A DNA stretch of 64,000 bases from Varanus komodoensis (Eukaryota > Chordata > Lepidosauria > Squamata > Varanidae). The notes below the pieces were generated by a model, which worked only from the letters and a program-made list of their open reading frames with translations, searched no databases and had not been told where the DNA came from. Positions 40,046 through 53,100 of the stretch are shown piece by piece (position 1 is the stretch's first letter; the number at the start of each line of letters is the position of its first letter). The stretch is taken from the NCBI RefSeq assembly GCF_004798865.1, contig NW_025336481.1:20913407-20977406 (forward strand), read 5' to 3'. A program made the position numbers and the translations under genes.

Positions 40046-41549
40046 TAGCCACCCTGATGACTGGTTTAAGTAGTTTGCCCAGAGAACAAAGGGACTTGAG
40101 AAGTGGCTCTGTTCATGTTTTGTTAAGTTTTACAACAGTTCTACAACAGTGCAGCCAGCAAAATTACAACACAAATGAAAATAACTTTTACATTATCATC
40201 TTGAACTTGGCTAAGGATTCATGAAAATCTATGGGTCCATTACATAATATTTCATCCTCCAGGGCCTTTTCAGTGCACTTCAGCCATTCTCACAGGCTTT
40301 TTCAAACAAAGGTACAGTAGTATCTGAGATGCTGCCCTGATCCACTATGGAAAGCCTTGTATATATTTGCAATTCTGCTCCATATCACAGTGCCACTTTG
40401 CAGTTGTGTCATGAAATATACAGAAACATACAAAAAGACAGAGAAGGAAAAATCTCAGAGAAAAAAACCCCTTATGAAAAAGACATTCTTCCTCCCACAA
40501 AGATAGCAGACCCCTTGCTAAAGTGGCAAGTTAAATGTTTCATATAGAGAAGCAAATAATGTCTATGAAATGTAGAACCATAATCTATACAAAAGAGAAA
40601 AGGCATACAAAAATAGTCCAAGTAATTACAGTGCAGGATATACAGCTACTATCAGCCTCAATGTGATCTACTGTCTAGGCTCTAAAGGCCATTAAACAGC
40701 CCACATTTAAATGATATGCACTCACATATTATGCTATCATGTGTTCCAGGAAAAAAGCATCTCTCCCCAGCTTTGAAAAGTACACAGCATAACAGCAAAA
40801 TGGGGAGAGGAGAGAGACACAAGTGAAACATTTATCTGCATAAGCTAAGAAGGGGAAAGTATAATACACAGGAAGAGGCAGATTCAAACACTCCTTGAGT
40901 GTTGCTTGTATGAGACAGTGCCTACTCAATGCAGCAACTATCACATTTGGGACAGTTATGGACTTTTACAGTTATGCTGCCTGGCTCCATCAACCCCTCC
41001 CCCTACTCCCATACATATAGGGTTGTAAGAAGGTTGACGAAGGGCCATAACCTCTTAAAAATGAAGAGGGCCTATTCCTGCTACCCCCAAAGCTATTGTT
41101 ACCATCTGTTATCAGCATGCCCAGACATTCAATACCAAAATGGACCATAGCCCATGACAGATTATGTCAGAATAATTTTTTAAATGTCATTATGGCGCCA
41201 TGACTCTGCAGTTAACTTTAAGGTAGACTCCCACACCCATGACCCAAACCAATATTCCTACACTTCCCCCATCTCCATTAACTCTGGCACTAGGTCTCAG
41301 GGAGTGTGTATTCAACTATTTCCCAGCCTAAATCTACTGCCACCAACAACTTTCTTCAGAAATGTTTTAACTGATTCTGTGCTTAATTGGGATAGGGAAA
41401 ACAGGGTTCCGGCACCAAAAGATTCTAACTTTGAATTCTACGAGAAAACAGATGACCCTTCCAAGAAGTTCCTCTGATAAAACTATACACATCTAATTCA
41501 CATGTGTTTCTGAGGTGGAAAAATCACTATGTGGTGACTTTCCCATTTC

Positions 41550-42090
41550 TATATGGTGAAGTTGAGGTCCTTTAAGGCCACTTCATGCAGGTAAAGTGCT
41601 GTATTCTAGAAAGCACTACTTTCTAGCTAGCTACTGTTACTACTAAGAACCCCTTATTAATGATTATATCCTTCATGAGTTTATGGAGTTCTCCTGCCTG
41701 TTCTAGACTGCCATATGCACCAGTGTGGTTATTGGTATGGGGAAAGGGTAGGAAATAGAACATGTACAGCTCTATTGTTGACTAATCCCAATAAGCATAT
41801 GGATCTTGAATGTTTTCTTTTATTGTTTCAGTTTTTATCTGCATAGCTGCCACCTATACTTCTTTCCCAAGAAGGCACAAGGCTGACTAGAACTATCACA
41901 TTTACCAACCTCATTTTATGGTCAAGTTCAGCTGGCTGAATTAGTTAGCTGCTGTTACTAATAAACAGATTCCACCATTTAATTATCCACTCCTTCAAGA
42001 GTTTATGGAGTTAGATGTTGCCTATTCCGGACTGTTATATGCACTGGTTTGGTTGCTGGCATAGGGAGAGGTTATGAAGTTATGTGCAGA
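41550..42090 (+). repeat. Direct repeat, two copies about 322 bp apart
   Basis: GAGTTTATGGAGTT occurs at 41677 and 41999. Around it, CTGTTCTAGACTGCCATATG / CCTATTCCGGACTGTTATAT and CACCAGTGTGGTTATTGGTA / CACTGGTTTGGTTGCTGGCA also pair up. The matched arms are roughly 41550-41760 and 41915-42090, clearly diverged. Origin unknown. Confidence 0.75.
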
Positions 42091-42199
42091 GGTGGTAATA
42101 GGAACAGAAAAAAATCCATGATTCAGGTTCACAGGACAACACAAAAATCCACAGATTTGCATATGAAAATGTACATATGTTCTAACATCTGTCTCTGTG

Positions 42200-42490
42200 T
42201 GTCTTTAAAGGAAGCTGTTTCCTAAAGAGACCCCCCTATTTGTATACAGGAAATATGGACATAGAACAGGGGGGAGGAGCACAAAAAGAAAAAGAAACTT
42301 CGAGCAGAAAGATCCAAACAGGAAGCTGCAGCAGATGTGGGCAAAATGCCAGCTATGCAGGTAAATCAGATGCAACTGAGCTCATCAGGGCTCCAGTGAC
42401 TTTATTTTAGCAAGTGCTCACGAACAGCAGGGTGGTGTGCCAAATAGCCATCCAAATATGGGATTTCAAATGAAAGATCTGCAGCTCCAG
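42200..42490 (+). repeat. Unclassified dispersed repeat, copy 2
   Basis: It shares GTGGGCAAAATGCCAGCT, TCAGATGCAACTGAG and the preceding GAAGCTGCAGCAGA with the minus-strand copy at 4150-4480. A MITE-like stretch with GGTTCAGACAACACAACAAG lies just to the right (42590-42830). Confidence 0.5.
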
Positions 42491-43029
42491 TCCTAATAGG
42501 CTGCCCTCTAACATCATGTCTAAAATGTGCAATGCTGTTGTAGACTAATACCTAACTGTAGATTTGGAAACTTCTGCCTCTGTTTTGACTAATCACAGTT
42601 TAATACATTTCCTTAACGCTGGCTAAAGTGAAACATGGTTTATTGAAACAAATCACAGTGAACCATTGCCTTATTGCAAATAAACCATTGTTAAGATTAA
42701 CCACAGGTTGCCAGGTTCAGACAACACAACAAGCAGCAGTTAATCTAAACCGGAAATGAAAACTTCCAAACTCCTCCTCATGACTGCACGGAAGAGGAGG
42801 ACAACACTCAAGTCTGTGTTGAGAGGAGGGAAGTTAGGCTTGCTTCCAACGCGATAAACCAAAACTCACTGTAAATGATATCCAAACACAGTCAGTGAAG
42901 CAGACTGTGTTTTCTCTTCAACTATGAAGGCTCAAACCTTATTATTTTTTAAAGCTCCTCTCATTCCCCTCATAAAAACAAAGATGACATTCACTGTACT
43001 GTTCCAGGTTACCCTCAACCAGAAATTTT

Positions 43030-43432
43030 ATTTATTTAGAATTTTTGTATGCCATCCCATCGCATAGCCTCAGGACAGCTTACATAAAATAAACAAACAC
43101 AATACAAATAATACAAATAAAATCCAGATTCACCCTGGCTGCAAATTAAAACCTATAGATGATATTAAAAGTTATTAAAATATTGTTTAAATAAAAAGGT
43201 CTTAGCCTGGCACCAAAAAACAAATAACGACAGCACCAGGCGGACCTCTCTGTGGAGTGCATTCCATAGGCGGGGCGCCACCACAGAGAAAGCCCTCCTC
43301 CGGGTACTTAGCCTCCTAATGTCTTTCACGGAGGGTTCCCAGAGGAGGGCCTCTCCCGCTGATCTCAGGGGGCGGGCGGGCAAATATGGAAGAAGGCGTT
43401 CCTTTAGGTATCCAGGTCCCAAGCCGTTATAA
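43030..43432 (-). mobile_element. L2-like LINE 3' end
   Basis: The minus strand encodes LGPGYLKERLLPYLPARPLR, SAGEALLWEPSVKDIRRLST and RRRAFSVVAPRLWNALHREV, then VFWCQAKTFLFKQYF. This is almost the same as the C-terminus of the LINE at 54671-57722. The A/T-rich 3' UTR follows to 43030. It is 5'-truncated after about the last 80 codons. Confidence 0.85.
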
Positions 43433-46029
43433 CACTAAGACAAATTGTTTATTTCCAGAGAGGAATGATGCAGTGCATGGTGACCCACTGCTAACATCAC
43501 TTTGGGTCACACTAATGGGAAGGGGAAAGAGGTTGCCTAGCAGTGCAGATTTCATAGGCAATCATGTTATCAGAACAATTTCAATACATAAACATTCTGA
43601 AGAAACCAGTTAGCTTCTGACATGCCCTAAATGTCTCCAGAGTCTAACAGGTGCAATCAAGCTGCATAGCCATGTTTTAAAAATTAGGATTTTAGAAGAA
43701 TCTGAAATATGAAGGCAGGATACATGAGATCTTGCACAGAAAGACTGTGCAAGATTTGTTTCACAATTCTTTGCCTGCCTTTCAATTTTCTAACCAATTT
43801 TAAAAACACTTTCTCTCCCTGCCCCCCCCCCCCCCACTTCTTTCACTCTCTTCCTCCCAGTGCCTTCACTCTTTGCATCCACTGCCCATTCCTGTAGCTT
43901 TTCTTTGTTCACACTCTGGTTTTTAAATTGTTTCCATAGTAGCATAGTGCTTCAGTGTTCCCAAAGGAAAAAATCCCCAGAGCATTAGAATTCCTGAACC
44001 ATTGCTATAAAGAAAGCACCATTTTAAAGAAGGAAACGTTTAAGCTATCACAACTGGTGATTCCCAAATACAAAAAAGGAAGTAACCATCTTCTCTGCAG
44101 ATTCCAAGAGAAGCACTATGGTAGCACATAAAATATAAATAGGAAATTCTTGTTTTCTCTTTGCTGCATAGGTGTTTATTCCAGAAACAAAAAAGTATGT
44201 CTTGATTGTGCACATTTACCCCCTGCTATTCTGTCTGTTTAAAGAATCCATGAATTCGCTACCTACTCTCAAAGCATGCAAACCAGAAGTAAGAAAGTGC
44301 TTCTCCCCTATTTTACAGCCAAAGAAGTGCATCAAAAAGACCAGGTATAAACACTACAAAGGTGATTCACACTGTAATAACTTCTATCCTTTAGATTTAT
44401 AATCACAGTTGCTAAAACAAAGACTGCAATCTCTAGTCCACCTATTATTAATTTACATTCTACAACCAAATTAGTCCAACAGGACTGTTTAGGTGAAGAA
44501 AAACTGCATACTAAGTCAGACTGCTAAGTAGTGCCTTTAACTGCTGCAAAAAAGGCTCTCCTATAAAAGGTAAAGATACTGAGGTGTTCAGTAAACCGAA
44601 AACAAATGCTTTTGCTGAATAAGATGCAGTCTAAGATCCACAGATGCTACAGATAACCACCAAAGTAGCTATCCACTGATTAGGCACTTTATAGTGATAA
44701 TCACATATGTTTCTCAAATTCCCAGAGGTACCCACAGGTCCAAAAAGATTGGCGAGGCCAGGTATGAAGTTTTAACCCTGCTATTGCCTCTGGATCAAAA
44801 TACTGGAGGAGGGATGGGGTTCTGTGTTTGATTAGCAGTAGCTTTCCTAGTTTAGTATTAGAGGAGTATTGTTACCATCCCACAAGCAAATGAAGCTCCT
44901 TTCCATTTCAGGGGCATGGAGTTTCTGTGGCTGAAAAAGGTGGCATTTCCTTTCATATTGAGGATGGAGATTCTGTGAGCCAAGAGTCATAGCTACAGCA
45001 GCAGACACTGTATGAAAACTAGAGATGCAGTAGGGTCAGAGCAGACAAAATTGCATTTTTGAAACAAGTTAAGAGAGGTACCTCAGGCCTACTGGGCTCC
45101 AATCTATTCCACAGATGGGCATATCCCTATCTCACATCATTAGGTGGTTCCTCCCCACCACCCATGTCAAAATGTTCTGTGATTTTCCAGCTTTAACACT
45201 GATTTGCCTTATTCTAAAAGGTAAGGGCTTAAGCTAAAATATGCTGTCTTAAGCTAATTTTTTTTTCTTCCCTACACACCAGATATCAGCCCCTTGAAAA
45301 TGTCTCTGAAATTAAATTCAGCCTTCAGGCTGAGATTCAACTGCTCTGGGCTAAGGATTTTGTGGCTGGGGATATCCAGCCCTAGCCAGCTACCAGTACC
45401 ATTCTGGAACAGAGCCATTGGTTGGCAGAATACACATGCTTACTGTTGGACTTACTTTTTTTTTTTAAAGACTTGGGGCACACCCTTGATTTAGTTGTTT
45501 GCTAAGGGCTGCAGAGTTTTTTAAAGTTTGCAGAACTACAGAAGCTGATCTAACAATTTGTTGTTGTTCACTACTTCCATGCCACTTCTCTTTTTGCACA
45601 GCACTTCTCTTTTTGCTCCAGTGTTGCCACCTTCCTCTTCCTATGACAGGGCCAGCCCTGGCACCTGCCACCACATAAACCTGCTTGCACCTTGCATTTA
45701 AGATTAAGGGCCTTACTCCAGAGAGCATTTTCAGTTAAGTACCCAGATGACTGAACCCACTTCCATGAGGTGACCAACTTTATCTTTCCTTAAAAGCCTC
45801 TTGATTACGTTTCTTCTTTAATCTATGATGCATTTCTAACTCTCACCTGTTAAGTCTCAGCAATTCTACATTTAGCTTTCTATTAGCAACTTTTAAAATT
45901 AATTACCATAGTGTAGATTTTATTAGACCAAAGGAAGATGTAAAAATGCTCCAATAGTTTTCACTTTTTAACCAATCTGCCTCTCCAGGTAGTGGATTTC
46001 CAAATTCCTCATTAAGTGCATCAGCATTT

Positions 46030-46130
46030 TCTAATCCAGTACCCTCAAGATGTGTTGGGCTAAAACCCCCATAATCCCCAGCCAGCTAGCTGGGGGATCA
46101 TGGGAATTGCAGCCTAACACTGCTGGAAAA
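46030..46130. mobile_element. Palindromic MITE-like copy D
   Basis: AGATGTGTTGGGCTAAAACC, CCCATAATCCCCAGCCAGCT and AGCTGGGGGATCATGGGAAT form facing arms; the right arm decays after CAGCCTAACAC. It sits about 300 bp from the CpG-rich block. Confidence 0.6.
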
Positions 46131-46912
46131 AGCCAAGTAGGGGAAAACTAGCATGTCTGAAAACAAGGACTACAGTAAGCACAGAACCCCAAGTTTGTCC
46201 ATCCCAGTTCCTGTGAACTGGCACGACTCAGTGGGGCTTTAACTACGGGGGTCGAATCCACCCTAAAAAAGACCCCCCCCCGTCTCTGCAGCCACCACAC
46301 AGTGAATAACATCTGTCTGTCCCACGTTACACGGAGGAAGTATGTGCCAGAAGGGCCAAACCAAACGACGTCTCTTAATCATTCGGACTTGAACAGCAAA
46401 CCTTGTCTAAAAATAAAATAAATGCACTTGGGGAGGCCGCTGGAATTGCTGTGAATGAGAGACGGGCTTTAGCTCAGGAAATGCAACGGAATTTTCCCCT
46501 AAGGAAAGGAGAGATGCGCACGCAGGACCTCAGGGCAGAACGAACGCCGGACTCACCCCCCTCCCCAACCAGGTGCTTGGGGTCCCAAATTCTACGCCTC
46601 CCTCCCCCCACGCCCATAACCCGTTTCTTGCTTCCCATAGGGTGCCCACCCTGGAAGCAGCCAGCAGCGCCCTGCCAGCATTGCTGCGTCGCAGCAGCAG
46701 CAGGCGCTTCTCCTTCTCCTCTTCCTCCCACCCTACGGCCATGCTGCTCATTGTCTCTGCAGCAGCGCTTGGCACTTTCCTTTTGTCATCCTCTGGAGTG
46801 GGTCTGGGGGGTGACGGCTGCTGGCCCTTCCCTGGCCAGAAGCAAATTGGGAGCATGGCCAAGCGGCCGGCAAGCGCAGCAGTGGCGGCAGCATCGCCTC
46901 CTCGCCTTCGCT

Positions 46913-46952
46913 CCCCTTTCCCTTCCCCTTCCCCTTCCCCTTCCCCTTCCCC
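46913..46952. repeat. (CCCCTT)n polypyrimidine tract in the CpG block
   Basis: About six tandem CCCCTT/CCCTTT hexamers are present. On the minus strand, which is the ARHGDIB sense strand, it reads as GGGGAA repeats. These could form a G-quadruplex or triplex, and they begin about 38 bp into the proposed first intron. Confidence 0.9.
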
Positions 46953-46990
46953 GCCGCCTCCGCCTCGCCCCACCGGGAATGTGCACTTAC

Positions 46991-47085
46991 TCCTTCACTC
47001 CCTCCCCAGCTCACTGCGCGGCGTCTCTGTCCGGGGCTCCTCTTTCCTCTCAGCTTTGAGCTTTGGCCGTTGAAAGCAGGAAGGA
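46991..47085 (-). other. ARHGDIB: Candidate noncoding first exon of ARHGDIB
   Basis: Inside a CpG-rich block, the minus strand has a perfect donor GGA|GTAAGTGC with its last exon base at 46991. Splicing to the acceptor at 35290 would give an 11.7-kb first intron and a gene of about 19 kb, close to the roughly 20 kb recalled for human ARHGDIB, which also has a noncoding first exon. The upstream limit (start site) is a guess. There is no coding evidence, so the exon could belong to another transcript. Confidence 0.45.
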
Positions 47086-47189
47086 AGTTGGTAAAAAAAT
47101 AATTATTAAAAAAAAAAGGAAGACATCCGACTTGAAGAGGAAGGCTTCTCAGGCTGAGGTGTTGCTGCTTTTCTTGTCGTGCACGCGTT

Positions 47190-50100
47190 CTCTGGAACTC
47201 TCTCTTGGGGTACAGAAGGAGAAAAAAAGCATCCTTGCCCGCAGATGCGAAAGATGCGTGAATTCTTTGTTTATGGACATCAGTGATTTATGCATTATTT
47301 TCCCCTCCCCCGCTTATAATGCCTTGTGCCGAACTGCAGGTCTTATTTTCTCAATAAACATTCCTATCTGTATGAATGTTACAGTGATAGGCTTTTTAAC
47401 TGATATTGTTGGCTCAGATGCTACTGAGTTCAGCAGAATGCTGCTGAGGTATGCGATTTCTACAGAGAGGATAAGCAAACTACAGATTCTTCCTTTTCCA
47501 CTTTCTCGCTGAAAAGATGTGTAAAGATTTAATTTTGTACAGATTGTCTAAATTCCTGCCTTACCTACCATAACATCCCTAAATGAGGGGAAAAATAAGA
47601 TAAAAAAATTCTTTCCACTCTAAAAAGTTCATTTGCAAATTCTAAACTATTTTACTTCTGCATATTCTGCATTCATCAGAGACTTTTGTCTTCTACTTGC
47701 TGCACAGAAGTACTGACAATGCAAATATAGTGTTTCTTTCATTATGAAGCAAGGTTGACTTTGACATCACAGAAAATGAGGAACATAATTACTGGAAGGG
47801 ACCCAGAAGTTGAGCACTTTAAGTGCTAGTCATTTCTCTGAGGGAGGGAGAGAGATACATGCTTAACACTCCCAGTGGGACTTGATTGTAATCCTGTTTT
47901 AAAATGCAGCACAATCTGCTGCCTAGGGAGATGATAGACCCTCCTTCAGTGAACAAGACTCCAGCAGCTGTGAGGTTTACTACATGGCCTGATCCTATGC
48001 ATGCTGACTCACAAGTAAATCCCATTAACTTCATGGGGTTTCACTTGAATACACACCTGAAGGGATTATGGTGGAACAGCCACTTTGGCTAAGGAGAGCT
48101 TAATATTCTCCTTTTGCCTCAGCCACCACTATAGTGCTCATTTACCAGTCAAGAATGCTCTCTGAAGAAAGTGTTCTTCCAAGCTATTAACAGCTCCTTT
48201 AAGCAATCCAGTAGGGTAGCCTTTCCCAACCAAATTATTTCCAGATTTGTTAGAGTACCATAGTCAAGTAGCAGACTATAACACATATGGAGGGAAGGGT
48301 ACCAGGCTGGGACATCTGAATGTAAGGGGGGAGAGCACTTCTTCCGTAACCCATCCCTTGCTTTAAACCTTATTTGCACTGTACCATAAGAACTGGTATC
48401 AGTAAAAGGTCAAAAATAACACAAAAACAGTTCCCTTCTTCATAAAATAGTGAAGTGGAGAAGGCGGTTGTCACTTACAGTTTTTAAGTAGGGCCAGCAT
48501 CAAGGATAGGCATGGTTGGGTTCCTACCAAGGACCTGCAAGTGGGGTTGCTGAGCAAGCCCTCCTGGACTTGCACCTCTTCTTCACCATTGCAATCTGCT
48601 TGTTCATTCACCTCACACCAGTGATGCAAGGAGAAGGCATTGCAGGCACCTCTGCTTACTTCATGGGTGGACATCTTTTGGGGTTGTGCAGGCATTTAGA
48701 AATGTGAGGAACTTTCCTGAGCAGTGCAACAAAATGACTGCTGTGTGAGGTGTGCCAAAGGATAAGTAAGCTACCCAAAAAGTCTGAATACAAGGTGTGG
48801 TCTGAACCCCAACTCACTAAACACCTTCAAACCCACAGTTTTTCACACCAGCAGAAACCTATTTCACAGCAATCCCAACTGCTAATAAGAAATTTGTTAT
48901 GGGGGGGAGGGGAAGAACACCTTAGCAGGTGCCAGAAAAGGGCACATTGGTGTCTACTGGAGCTTGCTGGCTGCTGGCCAAGCAAACAAGTGGTAGTAAT
49001 TGTAAGAAAGAAGATGGGCAGCAAGAGAGGCAGGAAGGTAGTGAGTCTTGCCCAAGAACCATCAGAAACCTGGAAGTGCCTTTAAGGAGGGAGTACAGCA
49101 CTTAAGAATGTTTAGATGTTGTGTCTGCATTGTCTTTCATATCAGCAGAAGAAAAAAATTAAACCCAAACCTTATATGCCCGTACACAGAGGTCAGGCTG
49201 AAGCATGCCACTTCCAACATTCTGCCATCTTTTATAATTCAGATATTGTCTTCCAATCAATCTATTCTAAATGGATGCAGTCTTTCAGAATCAGGTTTAA
49301 AAGACAATAGCTGCAGCCTCACAGACATCTTCCTGGAAACAGTCCCAATGAACTTAACAGGGCTTACTTCTCAGTTACCATGTATAGGACCCCACTAACA
49401 GTCATGCATAAGGGTCCAGTGCCCATGAAAATGAATTATATTCAAGAGAGGTGCTATTAATGAAAAATACATCCACCATTTCTTTGTGCTTACATAAGTA
49501 GTTGCACAGTTGTTGAGGGCTCCAGGTATTATCTCTAAGACTACAACATCAGATATTGCCACTTCCTACTGTTTAAAATATCACCAGGTGCTTCCAGATG
49601 AAGTTTTATGGTACCATTGCCTTGCATCATTCCAATAACTTTAGAGGAAGGATCCAAATCATAGAATAGTAGAGTTGGAAGGGGCCATGAAGGCCATAGG
49701 GTCCAACCCCCTGCTGTTCCAGGACTCCAATTTACACTATCCCATTCAGATGGCAGTTTAGTTTCTTTTTGAATGTCTCTGCTGTGGGAGAGTCCATCAT
49801 CTCTCTAGACAGCTGTTACCATGTTACCATCTTCCACCCATAACAGTCTCACATTGTCCCACTGCTGCTTCTGTCTTTTTTTTAACATTGGAAATTCATT
49901 AAAGAAGAAAAGACACAATGCCTTCTGATTGTTAGCAGTAGGACTTGTCCATCCACATCCACAGTAATTTTTAATTTCATTTGTAAACAAATATTTAATT
50001 TGTGCTTTATTTCAAACCACTTGTTCTAATTTTTGCATACATACACAACTGGAGCTGCACAGTAAATACGTAGGTTTGTCTTGGTTTTTCAAGACCCAAT

Positions 50101-53100
50101 CAATTTTCAAAGAAAGGAGTTTGTCAAAATGCTGCCTCTTCACCAACTGTAAAAGCAGTGCAGAAATCAGCCCTGTTAAGAGTAAGCCTCGTTGATCTCA
50201 CATGACTTATTCTTGAGTTGATCTGTATAGACTTGTACTGTGTAGACCACAGGGAAAGCTGCAAATGCAAATCTCTTATCCATACTGTTCAAACCCAGTG
50301 CATTATAGTCTAAGTTTCTGCAAATATAGCGATAGGGAGAAGGCCTTTTTAAATACCCTGGCTGTTGGCAATGAACAGTAAATCCTGCTTAATTAGCCAT
50401 TTAGTTATTATACAGTTTGAGCCATGTCCACCCACAGGTTGGTACAGAACTAGAACGGGCTTTAAAGCATGCATGACCAGCCTGTAAACCTGGTAGGAAG
50501 CTGATAGCCCATCAAGGATAGAACACAGGTGATTTAAGTATTCACACTTTATATGTGTGCTATCCAAGCAGCCACAGTTACAGTTACTGTTTAAAATGCA
50601 CAGTACTCCTTGCTTTTTTAAAATTACAGCTCCAAAATATAGTGGCCATTAAATAGTCAAATGACAGGGGAGCAGAGAGTTTATTCCAAATAAGGGGAAT
50701 AGCAACAAAGCATGCCAATAAACTCTTAAAGAAGAAGCAACAAAGCACAATGCTACAGTGCACTCATCCTGAACAGAATGCCTGCCTTCCCCACAGTGTG
50801 GCAGGTGGGAGGTATGTGATTATTTACTGGAGAGGGAATATGCTTGGGAGAGTGTGTGAAATGTTACGGTACAGCAAACCAGTATGAAGCAGTGAGCAAT
50901 TTGTTTGATTTGGACCAAGCAGTTCTTATTCCAAATTCCCTCTCAGTCAGGAAGTATAATGGGTGACCTTTGGGTTAGTCATAGGAATATAGGAAGTTGT
51001 CCTATTCAAGAGCAATAATCCATCTACCTTGGTATTGTCTGCCCTACATAGTAGCTCTCCAACATTTTAGACTGGACTCTTTCTCTTTTCCCAACCCTAA
51101 TCTTTGATGTTGCAGATCAAATCAGAGACTTTTTCCATACAAAGTGTTCTATCCCCTAAATTATAGCCTTTAGTCCTACTCCCCTTCTTTCACAGTGCAG
51201 AGTGATAGAATCATTTTGTCTCCATTGAAAATTGCATGTCCTATTCTATCTTGGGTTGGTGACAACCCAGGTTAACTAACAACATGCATATGTGATGGTC
51301 TGAACTTACTGGAAGAATGGTAGAGAAGCAAAATGTAACAAGAATTTGTTGCAATCTGTCTGGCAAAGGAGCATCTATGCATCATGGAGCACAAGGTATT
51401 ATAGTATATGAATATTCTGATCTACCTTATATTATTATATCAATACCCATATAAAAGCTATATGAATCTCCTGATATATCCTCAGCTTGATTGTTGCCAG
51501 GGCCTGAAAAGTATGTTGCTGTCAGTGGACTTTTCACAGGTAGGGAGCTTGTCTTGTCTAGTGACTGTCTGCCACTCTTTCAATATTTAGAAAATGGAAG
51601 GTTTAAGGCCTGATTAATCTGCTTATAGGCCTGATTAATCTGCTTATAGGATGAATCTTGTCCCTAGCTTAAAGGTGAGAAAAACAAGACACATGGGCAG
51701 GTGTGGCTTGTTGCTGCTTGCTGACTGAACACTGAGTCAAAGGGATAAGGTAGCAAAACTTTAAAGAAAGGAAAGGTGTTGCTGTCACAGATATGGGAAG
51801 CCTGAGAGAGCCCTGGTTGCACAGCGATTCATTTATCATTTTTGCTCAAAAAGGGTTTGCCCAGTTAAAAAAAAAAAGTGGGTGGGGGGATACATTTGCA
51901 CAACTTTGGGGATTTGAAGCCTCATGTGGGGCAATGTTTAGGAGTCTACTGCCAGAAGAGACTTCAAATGCATTTTCCCCTCCTTTGGTTTTCCTTGACA
52001 GCTGTCAGAAATGGAGCTGTCAAGAGCCACCAAAGCTGCAAGGGATCCTTTGCTGCAAAAAAATGGTATGAGGGGGTTTATACCACCACTATAGCAAGCA
52101 CCTCATCTTCCCACATCCACATGTACACATTTTAGTTCCCATCATGGTGCACATTTTTCCCTTTGTTTTGAGCCTCTAGATGCACAGGAAAGTGCATATG
52201 AGTACATTTCCTCCTTTTTTTCCTAGAAAAGAAAGAGTTTTGACAGCTGTCGGAACTCTGAAATTCTGGGTTTATCCATCCTGGTGCTGACCCAAACAGG
52301 CTTCTCTTCCCCGGGTGGCCATATCATGTGCCCTCAGACCAACTTTTTGCAACATGGTTTCCTCTAGAAATAGTCTGCTTTTTAAATAAACTCCAAGGCC
52401 CATTTTATATGATTTGGCACAACCCAAATTGGGTTATGTCTCTGTACAATCTAGTTTACCCCCCATATACACACACTCACACACACACGCACAAAAGCAG
52501 ACATGTAGATTAGCCCAGCCCTCCTGGATGATTTGTGTCCTGTATGTATGCATTAACCATGCAGCCACCCATGAGTTGGTGGGCAGCAAGCCATGGGTTC
52601 TGAAGCAGTTGAGAAGCCTTCCCCACCAGGCATGTCACTACATGCACACTGCAGAGGTAATTAAGCAAATCATGCAGTACCTGACCAGCACACGCAGGGC
52701 AGGTGATCATGTGAAAGTAGCCAGTAAGTGATCTAGTTCTCCCTGCACTTCCACAACATAGTACAGCTTCCCTCATCTTACGGCAATGTCCTAATACACC
52801 AGGCCTCCCAGTTCCTCTGCCAGCCACAGCTAACAACGTGAAACAGGACTAGGAAATGTGGTAGGCTATCATGTCAACTCAAAGTCTGATGGTTGTTCTC
52901 AGTGGCAGCTCATTCTACCCTAGTTGGTTCTCAGCTATATAGAAGGATAAGACTAATAAAGGGAGATTGTGATTAGAAGACAAATGTTGCTTCTAGAACA
53001 GCAGCTCTCAGCATTACCAATCAAATTATATTGGGCAGCTAATCCATCTTTCTCTCCTTAGTGGATTTTGTTATAAAACTGACAGAAGAAACAGTAGGAA

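Larger units (their letters stand above)
35290..46990. other. Probable first intron of ARHGDIB and its contents
   Basis: In order it contains an L2-like LINE end (36240-36735), a SINE scrap (38375-38475), a CR1 reverse transcriptase piece (39433-39749) joined to a BovB tail (39750-40045), a 322-bp-spaced direct repeat (41550-42090), an unclassified repeat (42200-42490), an L2-like end (43030-43432), a C run (about 43824-43837) and a MITE-like copy (46030-46130). The segments 37.0-38.3, 40.1-41.5 and 43.5-46.0 kb show nothing I can name. Confidence 0.5.
46430..47190. promoter_or_regulatory. CpG-rich block, likely promoter
   Basis: CpG is clearly enriched here (for example GCGCACGCAGG, GAACGAACGCCGG, GCGGCCGGCAAGCGC, CCGCCGCCTCCGCC, GCGCGGCGTC) against a CpG-poor, AT-rich surround. 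It is the only such block in the window. It lies upstream of ARHGDIB on the correct side and holds a strong minus-strand splice donor. Long open frames on both strands are low-complexity Pro/Ser or Gly/Arg runs and are not taken as genes. Confidence 0.6.

Noticed and set aside
46403-47073. Long overlapping open frames (up to 218 codons) on both strands in the CpG block
   Set aside because: The products are Pro/Ser/Leu- or Gly/Arg-rich low-complexity runs caused by GC-rich sequence and the CCCCTT repeat; all strands and frames are open at once and none resembles a known protein.
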